A DNA stretch of 64,000 bases from contig JASBNA010000011.1 in the NCBI GenBank assembly GCA_038087015.1, forward strand, positions 372,001 to 436,000, in the 5' to 3' direction. Below are positions 36,727 through 47,510 of the stretch, one piece after another. The stretch's first letter is position 1. Every line of letters begins with the position of its first letter. The notes under the pieces are model-generated. The model saw nothing but the letters and a program-made list of their open reading frames with translations. It had not been told where the DNA came from and did no database searches. The stretch is from Cerrena zonata. Taxonomy: Eukaryota > Basidiomycota > Agaricomycetes > Polyporales > Cerrenaceae. The translations under genes were made by a program, and so were the position numbers.

Positions 36727-36986
36727 TACTGTACTGTCGCGACCATTTGTTCACGTCACGCGTCACAGGCCCCAAAAATGAACGGATTTTGGCCTGGGTC
36801 ACAGGTCACGACGACTTGTGAACTGGGCGCTACTTCAATGGTCACTGTTTGGAGTGCATTATTTACCTTATTTGGGAGTTTAGGCGCGCCCCGAGGAACG
36901 ATGTCACAGGCCATTGTGAATTGTGAACCGAAATCCAGGTGGTCACTGGTCACATTGAGTGAACAAATGGTCGCGACAGTACAGTA
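36727..36986. mobile_element. MITE with perfect 28-bp terminal inverted repeats
   Basis: The left end 36727-36754 (begins TACTGTACTGTCGCGACC) is a perfect reverse complement of the right end 36959-36986. The element is 260 bp and has no coding capacity, so it is a non-autonomous miniature inverted-repeat element. If the outer TA at each end is the target duplication, the element proper is 36729-36984, starting CTGTACTG, which fits TA-targeting Tc1/mariner-type transposition. The interior has further GTCAC/GTGAC words near both ends, suggesting an older longer palindromic structure. Class assignment beyond MITE is inference. Confidence 0.85.
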
Positions 36987-37133
36987 CTCCTAAGACGTTG
37001 CCTATCTTCATCCCTGCACTTTGTTACATTGAGTCTTATGCGATGCAGTTCAGCTCAAAATAAGCGCTCCGGCTTCACCTTCGTTCCGATCGACGTCGAA
37101 TTCGCTGAATCCAACCCATAAATTAGCATCGTA

Positions 37134-37744
37134 ATGCAGACCTCTGAAGATCCCCTCGATCAAGTCTTTACAGAGAATGACCCTTCTAAAGTCCGCGCAC
37201 ACATCGTCATGTTAACAGCAGCCCTGAAATCGGTGAAAATCGGCAACCCCATTTCGGTCAGCGACACCAATCATCTCAAAAGGCTGAAGATATTCTCGAA
37301 TATTTCCATACTTTTGACGGTTGGGACCGACGGGGATCTATGGGCTAACAGAGTAAATGCTGTTGTCGGTCTTGTTGAGAACGATCAGATAACCACTGCG
37401 ATCTTCACCCGGAACACTAATGTTCATGATCCTCAGTCGGATTCCCTCATCATCAAAAGGATAATTGGTGTGGGGAACGGGAAGATGTTACTTGAGCAAT
37501 GGAGCAACCATATGTAAATACCAGTAGCATCACCTCGAAGATTCATGCAAGACTAATCATAATACATGACGCCGTAGTGGTCTTGTTCGTTGGTCTCAAC
37601 ATCTTACTGATCTTGTCTCTATCCTTGAATATTGCTTTCAAGCCAAGGACCGAACGGGTTATCCAGATGGAGGAATCGGATTCATGCATGATTTTAGATG
37701 CTTCATCTACAGCCGTAGCTACACAAAGATTGCTGCTAGGTTGA
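37134..37744 (+). CDS. Hypothetical protein with C-terminal membrane segment
   Basis: Not recognised. Exon 1 (37134-37514) reads MQTSEDPLDQVFTENDPSK and continues as a well-behaved soluble sequence (LKRLKIFSNISILLTVGTDG, RVNAVVGLVENDQITTAIF). A short 38-nt GT-AG intron (37515-37552) would join it in frame to a second exon with a strong hydrophobic stretch, VVVLFVGLNILLILSLSL, and a stop at 37742-37744. The result is about 190 residues with a single C-terminal membrane helix. The second exon overlaps the start of the next gene in another frame, so one of the two boundaries is wrong. Confidence 0.4.
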
Positions 37745-39118
37745 ACGGTGGCATCAGAATGTGGGGCTCCAAGACTCAGTTGCATCCACTGCAACTGATA
37801 CACCAATGGTATCAAAACCCATCTAATTCCCCACCAGAGCCTGTAACCTTCACTGTCCCCCCCGCCTACCTCCGCAGTTATCTATCCAAACATGGTCTTG
37901 TGGCTGACATTGATCAAAATATTCCACTAACAGCAGAAAATGTCCAACAATGGTCTGCTGTTCTGTCCTCTATCTATGATGGAGTCAAATTTCTACACTC
38001 CTTCCAAAGGGGTTCCAATGTACCATCTGCAGATCAAATTGAGATTCTCTGGGTTTATTTCAGAATCCTGCAAAAGCTTATCTCACTTGGGGTAGTTGAA
38101 GCTCTTATCACTCCTGGTCTTGCTACAGAATTGGTTGAGAAGACAAGTACAGCTACTTTCTTATCTCTAAAACATTCTTACTAAAGTATTGATATATAGT
38201 AACTTCAAACATTGATGTTATGGAGGAGGAGGAGGAGGAGGAGGAGGAGGAGGAGGAGGAGGAGGAGGAGGAGAAGGAGGATGGTAAGTTAATCTGGCCT
38301 TTTTTGGTGTTTAGGTATACAATGCCAATATCCCTTTTTGCCTCCAGTTGATATTGCTCAAGAAGAGAAAAAAGATTCTTGCAAATATCTTATAAGATAC
38401 TTGCAGACTCTGACTGCTTGGCATACTGCATCTCGGCATGTGGTGTCCTCTGTTACCTGCTCCACAAAACAATTGCATGTTTTCAAGGTTCAGAGTGGAA
38501 CTCCTAGGCTTGACATATCTGAGAAGGATATATCATGCTTCTGGGATAACTATGCAAGAGTGGCATCACTCTCAGATAAGCAGAAGAGTCAGGTTATGGC
38601 CAACCATCCAATTGTATTGAATGTTGTTGAAACAGCTGCAATTCATCCAGAAGCTGCCTTGATGGCATTGGGATGTAACCCTGATTCAACTCTCTTACAA
38701 GATATTGGAGGCATATTTTTGGTATGGAGAAGCTTTTACATTCACTCTAAGTTACATTACTGACAGTTTCAACTAGGCAGACCAAGTACCTATTGGTACT
38801 AGCAGAAAGTGCTGCTGGTGTTGCTCAACTCTAGAACAACTTCTCAGGGTTGCTGGTGCAACAAGATCAAGATACCTCTTGTCTGGCACTCATGCAACAA
38901 TATTCCCCTGGGCTCCTCCAGCTACTCTATCAGAGGATATATTGAAAGGGTTGAGAAAGAAATTGCTTTCTACCTTCTATGAAGAGGCTCAAAAAAAGGT
39001 GGTCTCCCCTTCATCCTCCCAAAGCTTACCTACCAGTGAGACAAGTGATTCAGACAATGAAGATGATTTTGATTTTCGAATGATGCACTTGGTTGACAAT
39101 ATATCATTAGTTAACTAA
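37684..39118 (+). CDS. OTT_1508-like deaminase-fold protein
   Basis: Four exons join without frame breaks: about 37684-38146, 38200-38283, 38348-38721 and 38777-39118. The protein has a helical N-terminal region (AENVQQWSAVLSSIYDGVKF), a poly-Glu run of 17, and a middle region KYLIRYLQTLTAWHTASRHV. The C-terminal part has IHPEAALMAL and then IGTSRKCCWCC, YLLSGTHATIFPWAPP and an acidic tail. The H-x-E and C-x-x-C pair at this spacing, and the SGTH...PW ending, match the OTT_1508-like deaminase family that is expanded in Agaricomycetes; this call is from memory of the family. Target is unknown. Base composition and codon use are visibly more A/T-rich than neighbouring genes, including introns. 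The start codon is uncertain. Confidence 0.65.
38222..38273 (+). repeat. (GGA)n microsatellite coding poly-Glu
   Basis: An uninterrupted 52-bp GGA/GAG trinucleotide run lies in exon 2 of the deaminase-fold gene, encoding 17 consecutive Glu. Length variation would keep the frame. Confidence 0.95.
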
Positions 39119-39683
39119 TTTTTTTCAGTACTACCAATTGCTCCTTTGTTGTCTCTGAAACACTCTAAATGATTGTACAAATAACAAGCCTGTCAAAGTA
39201 TGTGTCATGGATATGCTTAGGTGTAACATTATGCAACTTGCAAAAATAGTATCTGAATTGTTTGTAAACACAGCCTCTTTTTACTTCATCTTGAAGATAT
39301 ATAAATTTGCAAACAGGAATTTGTCCACTCTCATCTGCAAGAGGCATCTGAGAGGTTCAGACATCTTTCAGTTACAATAAGAACCTTTTTACAGGAAGAA
39401 AGTCAGATTGAAAACTGGTTTCTACAACAATCAGCAATAAGATAGCAATATAAAAAAGATCAGTTAAGAGCAACAAGGTATTCCAGAGCATGAATCACTG
39501 TGGGGGACATTACGAAAGAACAATAAAGTAATGAAGGTCAAATGATAGAAAGGTTCCAATACAACGGTCATGTAATAGTCAGTTTGGTTCCAGGTCATTA
39601 GTGGTGGTCCAATGATCAAATGCAAGTGGTTAGAGGGTATGGTATGGTATAAAAAGCGGAAAGGGTTATGAATAATCAATAAG
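39119..39683. other. Convergent intergenic region
   Basis: A/T-rich 3' flank shared by the deaminase-fold gene and DOT1. Short minus-strand frames only. Confidence 0.4.
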
Positions 39684-41917
39684 TCAACGTCTTGAGCGTG
39701 TACTTCGAACGGAGGACGCCCGAGAACTATGATATTGAGTTCGATCACGAGCGTAGGCATCCCGATTCACTTGGTGGACGTAGTAGAAATCACTACTTCC
39801 GGTCCAAGAGACACTGCCCGAGGGGAATTTCTTCTCCCTCACTTGGAAAATTCGACTAATGTCGTCGACCTAACAGGATAGAGTCAATTTTTGTCCTAAC
39901 GATATGTTTGCCCGAATAACTTACATTACGTGATGTTAGCGACGACTTTGGTTGAGAGAACGGTCTCAGAGAAACCACGAAAGCGCCTTCTTTGAGATCG
40001 AGGAATTTGCCTTTGATAGATTCGTTGACTATACAAAAAAGAGATACGTTAACAAAAAGTAGACGGTCAAGGCGCGCGAAAAACTTACGAGCTTCATCGA
40101 AGACCTTATTGTTTACAAGAACCACATCGGCCTTGCTTAACAACGCATCGACCCGCCTGCTTTTCAGCATGTCATTGTGTTCTAGCTCGACATCGCCCAA
40201 ACTGACACCCCACATTCTACACCGGATTTTGAGCTGTTGTAACTGAGTTTGTGCAACCGCAGCGGGAATATTAAGCAGCTCAACGCCAAAACTTGTACAT
40301 CCCGTCTCAAGACTAGCTTGACAAACGGTATTGCCAACCCCCGAACCGAGGTCGATAAACAGGGACTCCGCATTTAGCTTGGTTTCCTTGATAATACGCG
40401 ACACAAAGGAGGGCATCAATTCACCGTAGGTCTCTGCGGTGAATGCTTGATAGTTCTTTAGAGAGTCCACTTCGGGTCCAACCGCACGTTGATACGTCTC
40501 GTCCACAATACGCATCAACACGGCATAAGGTATGGCCCCCTTAGACTTCGCTGTACTAATAAGCCCATTAGGAGGGGTGTTATCAAAGAGATCCGGAGAT
40601 AGTCGGGGGTATTTGAGAGCGCGGAAGAATGTGTTAATTCCGTCCATGAGTTCGAGAAACTGTGGTCCATTGCGCCTGTTGATGGCACTTTGGAGGCGGC
40701 GAGGGAAATTGAATGTCGGAGACGACGTAGAAGAGGAAGACGAGGGCAAAAAAGACGATAGCAAGGATGATGAGGAAAGCAATGTGGACAACAGATTGTT
40801 GAGTTGTGACTGGTCAAGAGTTTCGGATGGATTGGAATCAGGGGAATCATGGTCGGCATCATCCCAGAGATGCGATAGAGATGTGTTCGGAAGCTGTCCA
40901 AATATAGTTCGTTGTTCCGGGGTTAAGTAGTCTGTGAAAGAGGACGGTAGAATTAAGAAACCAAAGAAACGAAAATGAAATAACATCCACGTACATTCCA
41001 CGATGATATGAACGGTCTTCTGCAAGCATAATATAGGAGCGTAATGATCTTTGTCTTTCGGCTCCAGTAGAACAAATCTTAAGAGATTGTTGAATATATA
41101 TGCGGTCCCTTGTGGAATGTTTGACCTACCGTTCAGACGCGAAACTATTAGGATATTCTAGCTCGGTGATGGGATAATTCGTCGAGTGAGGTTCAAACGA
41201 CGTGTCTTCTGGGTCAGATGGGTTTTTGAAGTCTAGGAGGAGTGTATATGTATTGACGTCAGACAAATTCAATTGAAATTACTCACAAGCCTTGTAAGTC
41301 TTGAGCACATTTCGCACGGTGATCTCACTGCTCAGCAGCTCCGATCCTGGTCGGCCGTGCTCATCTATCCATCGCGCCCCACCACTCAGTGGTGTAGGAG
41401 ATCCAGTTCTCGATGGAGCAACGGAGTCGGTTCGGGTTGAAGGTGCCTCCGAAGGGGCAGCACTCACTGCACGCGACTCAGTGGAGGTAGGAGAAAGTCG
41501 CGGTCTCTTGACCTTGAGTGATTCGGAGGGAGGTTGTGTGGGCGATTTACGTTTTCTACTCGTTTCTGAAGGTGCTACAGACGATGCCCGGGAAGAACAA
41601 GAGGCGGCGGAAGGAGTGGCGTCTCTCGCGACGACCTTTACCGCGCCGGGGAACTGGCGTTTTCTCGACAAAACGCTTCTTGACTACGACATTTGTCGTC
41701 TGTGTGGGTTGTGGTGTGGATGAAGGGCCATTTAGAGAGAAAGACTTTGAAAAAAAGCCGAGATTGGAGGTGGCTTGCCTGCGGGACTGCATGGTGGCGA
41801 GGTCGGAAGAGTAAGATCGACGGCACTGCTTTCTTGCAGTAATGACCGCTTTCCACGCGATCCCCACGTGGCTCCCTCACTGAGGTCATCACTGCCGCCC
41901 TCGAAGAACGACTCCAT
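39684..41917 (-). CDS. DOT1: DOT1 histone H3-K79 methyltransferase
   Basis: Dot1 is a non-SET methyltransferase that methylates H3 Lys79 in chromatin. The start at 41917 reads MESFFEGGSDDLSEGATWGS, then a basic, Ser/Pro-rich N-terminal region that binds nucleosomes in the yeast enzyme. The catalytic region shows YLTPEQRTIFGQLP, a long Ser-rich insertion, TYGELMPSFVSRIIKETKL, the SAM-binding motif IDLGSGVGNTVCQASLETGC, GVELLNIPAA, HNDMLKSRRVDALLSKADVV and VNNKVFDE. The end SVSWTGSSGDFYYVHQVNRD is also typical. In the N-terminal head the frame changes twice. One change is at an A7/T7 run (41750-41756); the other is near 41630-41650, between VVVKKRFVEKTPVPRR and VARDATPSAAS. The catalytic part is intact. 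Confidence 0.9.
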
Positions 41918-43945
41918 ATTCAAAACCCTTCATGCCCCTTGCACTGGAACCTGGGTGTACAGGTATCACACTCATAGACATTCGTGCAATGCTTGCCGTG
42001 ACACTGTTAAACGTCATCTACAAGCAATCGTGGTGAGTCACACCCAGCCATCGGCATTGAATTCGAAACCCGAAGCTTGAAAGTTTGAACTTAGACGGAA
42101 ATAGACGGACAAACGTCTTCCCAGAGCCTCTCGAATTGCCTTGGCTATTCGATGTGAGGTAGGACAGAACAAACTACTAAGTATCTGGTACGACCGCAAA
42201 GCAAACTTAAAGGTGGGTCGCACAATACAGTACTGATCAACCACCCTTACCCCTGGTAGCTTCTATTATAGGAACCAATGGCGGAATCTACCGGACAAAC
42301 TTGCTCTCACTCTACTACTATCCTAGTGCTTCATGGGACAGTGACTCCCATCGGTATCTTATCATATGTCCCTAATGACGCATGTTGCCTGTGTGTCAAT
42401 AGACGCGATCTATCCTTGTGGAGAAATGCATGCGAAGAGTGCCGCTATGGGTACTAAACTGGCATCCGGCTGTCCTGGCAAACCTAACAAGCAGAAGTCT
42501 TGGTTCCAGTCCACCATGCCGCGAGATACTTCCGTCTTACATGCTTTACTTATTATGGTTAAGCAATGTTCCATAGTTCCACAGAGCACTGGGCGAATTT
42601 CTTTATTCGTCTAAACGACAGAAAGCAAGGCGAACCTGGTACACTGTAGAACCTGCCGACTATATGAGCTGGAGCCACGGCCGTATTTCCCTTCCACAGC
42701 TCGACGACGGACCTGCTGTAGCCTGCCAAATAAAAACTATTTCAATAGCACGTATATACATTCAAATACGACGTAAGTGTTAGGACCTGAATTAACTCAA
42801 GACTTACCACCAAACAGACCAATTTCCTTCTAGAAATAACAACAGACAAACTTACAAAACCGCAACTCTCCCGGCCTCATGGGATCTGGGTGACAGAATC
42901 TTCTCTAGAAATTAATCTCAGTCACAAAAACATACTGGTTTACGTTCCCATCGAATCTCTATCGCCCTGGAAGTATTTTGTGCATTTATCTCGCCCCATA
43001 TCTTCATTTTTGACTCCCCACTTCGTGGCTCTTCTTCCAGTCTCAGTCAGGCTCCATATCGCAAGATTTCTATCATGGATCATGGTGAAGACACTATAGT
43101 ACCCAATGTAGCCTTCTAGTCGATCGATAATTGGTCACCGGTTCCTTCAATCAATTGACTTCAACTACGTGTTCGGTTCCGCAAACTCAACGCTCAACCT
43201 CGCCAATCATTTAGCAGTACCAGTGGCCACGTCCAAGAAAATCATAGATGGTTAGAGTTTTTCGAAGGATGCGGATATGAAGTCGTCGATTTCATCATCT
43301 CGAACTTCTACGACACGACTTGTTCTGCGACAATATGCTCACGTTGCTGAACCAATATATATATCCGTTATGGTGGGTTCATTACCCAAGCTCCTGTAGA
43401 TGTGGTAAATGATACGACGGTCCCGATGGTCCAAGTGCCCAATGGAAGTCGCGTGGTCTATAATCAATTCAGTTGGTGTCAAACTGTTTTCCGTCGCTTA
43501 TCCTGCATATAAGCATCATGTCAGAGAACCCCATACCATAGGAGCTTCGTTTCGAGCTCCATGACATAGAACGTATTACGAGCCACTCCATCCGGACCAA
43601 AAAGTGTCTAGTGGCCTCGCGTGTCTTACTCAGAAGCACCTCTTCATCGCCCCAATAACGTGAAGTAGCGGAAGAAGTACTTGAACAATTTCCGTTTTAA
43701 TTGGAGCATCGGATCACATACACTCACTTCAAGTTTGGCTACTGTGACTAGCTCAGAAGAACGGGGCCCGGTTTGATTCAAGTTTAATATTATGTTGGCT
43801 TGCTAAATCACACCCTCTGTGATATACTAACAGTACTAGCGAGACAATATGTATAAAAGGCTCCCCCTCATCGACCACCGAAGTCAGCAACAAGCTTCCC
43901 TTGAAACTTACCGCTCAAACTTCAGATCTCAGATACTAATTCACT
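41918..43945. other. Two-kb gap, no gene recognised, promoter of first secreted protein at right end
   Basis: Open frames at 42366-42614 and 42890-43099 have no recognisable content. I could not assemble any coherent short-exon gene here. The right end has a TATA box (43852-43859) for the secreted protein gene. Confidence 0.4.
43852..43859 (+). promoter_or_regulatory. TATA box of secreted protein gene 1
   Basis: TATAAAAG lies 87 bp before the start codon at 43946, followed by a pyrimidine-rich leader. A strong TATA is usual for highly and conditionally expressed fungal secreted-protein genes. Confidence 0.65.
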
Positions 43946-44290
43946 ATGATCTCTTTCCGCATCGTCTTCGTCGCTGCTATGCTCGTCGTTGGTCAGGCTC
44001 ATGCCGCCGCATTGATTGCTACTGACCCAGGTAAGAGTTCTCATGGACGTATTTTTATTCAAACCAGAACTAAATGTTCTCCTTGTAGTTTCCGCTTGCG
44101 GACCCCCGAACAATGGAAACCACCATCTTGGCTCCAGCTGCAAGTATTACTCTGGACCTTCCGATAGCTCTCCAGTTGTTTCTGGCAGTACGTAGAAGTT
44201 CATTTCAAGACATCTTTACTCGGATACTGATTGCCCTTCATCATAGCTTGCATCAATCAGAATGGGCGTCTCACTTGCGTCCGCGGTTAG
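43946..44290 (+). CDS. Small secreted Cys-rich protein, paralogue 1
   Basis: A predicted 75-residue secreted protein of unknown role, possibly an effector-like or cell-surface peptide. Exons 43946-44030, 44089-44187 and 44247-44290; both introns are phase 1. The signal peptide MISFRIVFVAAMLVVGQAHA is followed by ALIATDP. The mature part holds four Cys: VSACGPPNNGNHHLGSSC, then KYYSGPSDSSPVVSG, and CINQNGRLTCVRG with the stop. It shares this whole architecture, including intron positions, with the genes at 45460 and 48692. No named domain was recognised. Confidence 0.85.
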
Positions 44291-45459
44291 GATGGAATGA
44301 GTACAGTGTATCGTGGCCGTTTCGATGAATGCTAGACCGTATGATGCTAGTATCTTGATAATACATTTGCGTTCAAAGCTCTGGATTTGGTGTATGTCAC
44401 GAAAAATGAAGTCAGAAGGCTTCACCTGAGTCGCTACGTGTAAGATGCAGTATCATTATTATTATTTCAATCTTTCAATATCGCTATACTTATTCGAGTT
44501 CTCCAGAATGTGGAGATGTGTTTGGAGGGTCAGTCTAGTTCGGCAATTGCTTCCTCTTTAAGGCAAACGCTTCTGAACCAAATACATCAAAACAATGTTG
44601 TACCGTGACCGAATGGCAGCTCCTCCTGGCTGCCATGGCACTTTCTGAGGAACTTTCTCTCATCAGTCTATGCTTTGCCAAGCCTGTGTCAAATTGAAGA
44701 GGTTCATGTTATACGAGCATGTTTCATTCCGCAGTTCTTTCAACTCACCTGACGAATTCCACCGAGGCTTTGATGGTTGATATTTCATACGACATAGATT
44801 GCTATGAAGTTGTAAGTCAACAAATGCGTCGTATTCTGATTCACATTTACGCAGTACATACCAACCATTTCGCGTAACCCACTTGAGTTGGGTGTTCCGA
44901 CCCACCGCGTCCAGCGATCCTTGTGGACTACTGCGGATATATCAAAGTAAACTCCGTGACTTCGGAGGTGACGTTTGACGCATAGTGTTGGATTTGACTA
45001 GGATAACGGTAATGTTGTTCATACGTGCTGGTATGTACAAAGTATTCGATATTCACTAAGTCTATAGCACTAACATATAGACAGAGCGCGTTGCTTGTAT
45101 CGTTTCGCCGTTGAACCGGTAATCCGTTTACCAGTAGGACGTGAGAATTAATGTCGAATAATTGTACTTTCTTTACACCATAACCACTGAAGCGTGAGGC
45201 CGTGCAGCAAAGGTATCCTTCGTTACCTGCGTCTCCAAGCGATGCTCGAGCCCAACAGAAGTATGTCCGTTCAGGCGGTGAGAGATCGCTTGCTAAGTAT
45301 GCGTCTGATGGTCTCATAACTATCATAGAAGCATAGAGGTCTCGAGATATATAAGGACTGTAGGTATCGAGTAGAAAGACCATCAAACAGCGACCTTTTC
45401 TTTCTTTTCCTTTTCACAACTAGACCTTCATATTTGACTCTTCTAAACGTTCACTCAAC
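44291..45459. other. Intergenic, promoter of secreted protein 2
   Basis: Two minus-strand frames (44663-44905 and 44928-45386) are the longest here, but no domain is visible. The second overlaps the TATA region of the next gene. Nothing else is supported. Confidence 0.4.
45348..45355 (+). promoter_or_regulatory. TATA box of secreted protein gene 2
   Basis: TATATAAG lies 105 bp upstream of the start at 45460, comparable to the TATA position in the paralogue at 43946. Confidence 0.55.
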
Positions 45460-46570
45460 ATGTTCTCTTTGCGCTTCGTTTCCTTCGCCGTCGCGGCAGC
45501 GATGCTCTTCGGCCAGGCTCAGGCAGCCCCTTTACTTGCAACTGACCCAGGTGCGAATGTTTCCAAGCACCACCCTCTGATATAAGATACTAACGCTCTT
45601 CATATTATAGTTTCCGCTTGCGGACCATCTATCAACGCCAACCCAAATCTCGGTGCTAGTTGCCAATTCTCATCTAATGGATCTCCCATTGCTTCTGGCA
45701 GTGAGTCGAACTCATCAACTGTATTAATGTATTCTAACTCTGACTTTCTTTTCAGCTTGCGTTGACCAGAATGGGAAGCTTACTTGCGTCGCTCCATCGG
45801 CCATTCATATCGTAGTCACTAATCCGTCCCCGCGAGCCTTGAACATCCCTCCTCCATCTAAGGATACTCCGGTTATCCCGCCTCCTCCTTCTCCCCCTAA
45901 GCCAGCACCGCGTGCATTCGACGACCGGTTGAACAACCCACCTCCACCTCAGGATACTCCTATCAACCGTCCTCCTCCTCCTCGACCTGCGCCTCGTGCC
46001 TTCAATGATGCACCTCAACCACCACCACCTAACCCGCCCAAGGATGTTCCCCCTCCCCGTCCTCTCACTCCTGCACCTCGTGCACTGGACATCCCACCAC
46101 CACCTCACAGTGTCCCACCCCCTCCTCCGAAGCCCGCGCCTCGTGCATTGAATGACGCGCCACGCCCGCCTCCACCTAACCCGCCCAAGGACGTTCCTCC
46201 TCCAAGCCCTTTTAGGCCTGCGCCTCGTGCATTGGACATCCCACCTCCTCCCCACAGTGCTCCAATCGACCCTCCTCCTCCCAAGCCGTTTCCTCGTGCC
46301 TTAAATGACGCACCAAACCCTCTACCGCCTGTTAACCCACCTACTCCTCCCCATGATGCTCCCCTCAGCCCGCCTCCTAAACCCTTTCCCCGTGCTTTCA
46401 ACGATGGCTTGAACACCCCACCTCCTAATGCAAACGGTCCTAACAATGCTCCTCCTGTTCCCCCTCCTAACAATCAGAACCCACCTCCTCAGGCTCCTCC
46501 TAACGATAACAACAACCAGCCCCCTAGACAACCACGCAAACGTTTCTTCAGCCCCGCAGAAAGATTGTAA
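45460..46570 (+). CDS. Secreted Cys-rich domain fused to Pro-rich PRA-repeat tail, paralogue 2
   Basis: Three exons (45460-45550, 45611-45700, 45756-46570) give 331 residues. The signal peptide is MFSLRFVSFAVAAAMLFGQ plus AQA. It is followed by the same small four-Cys domain as the neighbours (VSACGPSINANPNLGASC, TCVDQNGKLTCV). Where the paralogues stop after CVRG, this one reads on into about 245 residues that are mostly Pro. The tail holds eight P-R-A-(L/F) units, mostly PAPRAFND/PAPRALND or PAPRALDI, spaced 21-32 residues apart. It ends in a basic QPRKRFFSPAERL. Within it, 45986-46132 and 46133-46285 are a 49/51-residue tandem duplication. The tail could be a wall-associated Pro-rich stalk or a multi-unit peptide precursor. 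The single KR near the end is the only clear dibasic site, which argues against simple kexin-type repeat processing. Confidence 0.85.
45986..46285 (+). repeat. Tandem duplication in Pro-rich tail
   Basis: Two adjacent copies (147 and 153 bp) each encode a PAPRA(F/L)NDAP unit, PPPPNPPKDVPPP, then PAPRALDIPPPPHS. The copies differ by synonymous changes and a few residues, indicating unequal-crossover growth of the tail. Confidence 0.8.
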
Positions 46571-46912
46571 ATTAGTATAGGCTTCCGTGACTCAGATACG
46601 ATAATTGATAGAGTTCTCGAGTAGTACGGGTATTGTGTACAATGTATATAACCTAATTGCAGTATTGTGGCCTTGCAAAGCATGTGCAAAATGTTTTCAA
46701 GCCGATCTTCAGACATGTCCAAAGAGCTTTTGAGTATGGTAGATTCACCTAATTGGTATTAAAGCCTCAAGAGTAAACACTGTGTACTCAGCGATGCGAT
46801 GAGGAATATTCTGAAGAATGAGATTGAAATTTATGTATACAATGATAACATGTTTAGAGAAGATCGGGGATGGCCTCCGCAAACTTGGGCCGAATTTTAA
46901 GTGATGTTTCCT
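46571..46912. other. Intergenic
   Basis: 3' flank of secreted protein 2. Nothing recognised. Confidence 0.4.
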
Positions 46913-47510
46913 TTAAGATATCGTACGTGAATGATCACCTAGCGTTTCCCTGTCAAATTCGGCTATGCATGGCAATAGAGAATGCTGTCCTTCCATGGAT
47001 AGAGTCCATAAGTCGAGGATCCATGGTTCATAAGCTGAGAAATCGTCAAGAAGCTGTGGTGTCCCGTTAATAGTCCGAGGACTTCCACTAGTGCCCCATT
47101 GTTTAGTTTTGGAGTCGAGTGTTCGTGAGATGACAGGGTCCTCCCAGAGAATAAATGTATCCTTCGACTTGATGATCAGATAGAGAGCGACGTAGAACAC
47201 ATTCTCGACGTCGTGTCGAAGATAGGGTGTACTTTCTAGGGTTTTGAGAAGATCAATCGCCATGAAGGGAAGTGTTCTAGTACGGTGTTTGGACCTTTCA
47301 CCTATCTAGGTCGATATCGATGAAGACCAAGCAGAGGACTTTGATATCATCGAGTTCGATCAGCACCTCGCACATCAGGCTGCTCGAACTGGTATCGCGG
47401 CGGAAAATGCGAGCCTTGTAGCGAAGATAGTAAAGAGCTAGATGGAGTCGCAGAGGAGTTTGAGAAGCGTGCCATCAACAAAACTAATCGAACAAAGAAT
47501 ACATGTTCTG
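46913..47510 (-). pseudogene. Decayed FunK1 kinase fragment
   Basis: Pieces in different frames align in order with the FunK1 kinase at 9.6-11.9 kb. There is a degenerate catalytic loop (RRDTSSSSLMCEVLIELDD, where the intact gene has HGDISVGNVMC), and VLCLVFIDIDLD in place of IIDFDLA. RTRTLPFMAIDLL and PYLRHDVENVFYVALYL follow. Stop codons and a frame change separate the pieces, and neither the N-terminal part nor the start is present. It is a relic, not a gene. Confidence 0.75.

Noticed and set aside
37740..39470. A/T-rich block first read as a captured transposon fragment with broken frames
   Set aside because: Four exons join in phase into one deaminase-fold protein, so the breaks are introns. 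No terminal repeats or target duplication were found.
44663..45386. Two minus-strand open frames that could form a secreted or membrane protein
   Set aside because: No domain, no clean splice joining them, and the first overlaps the TATA region of the secreted protein gene at 45460.
46105..46473. Gly-rich minus-strand open frame of 122 codons
   Set aside because: Antisense shadow of the Pro-rich repeat tail; the reverse complement of CCN codons gives Gly.
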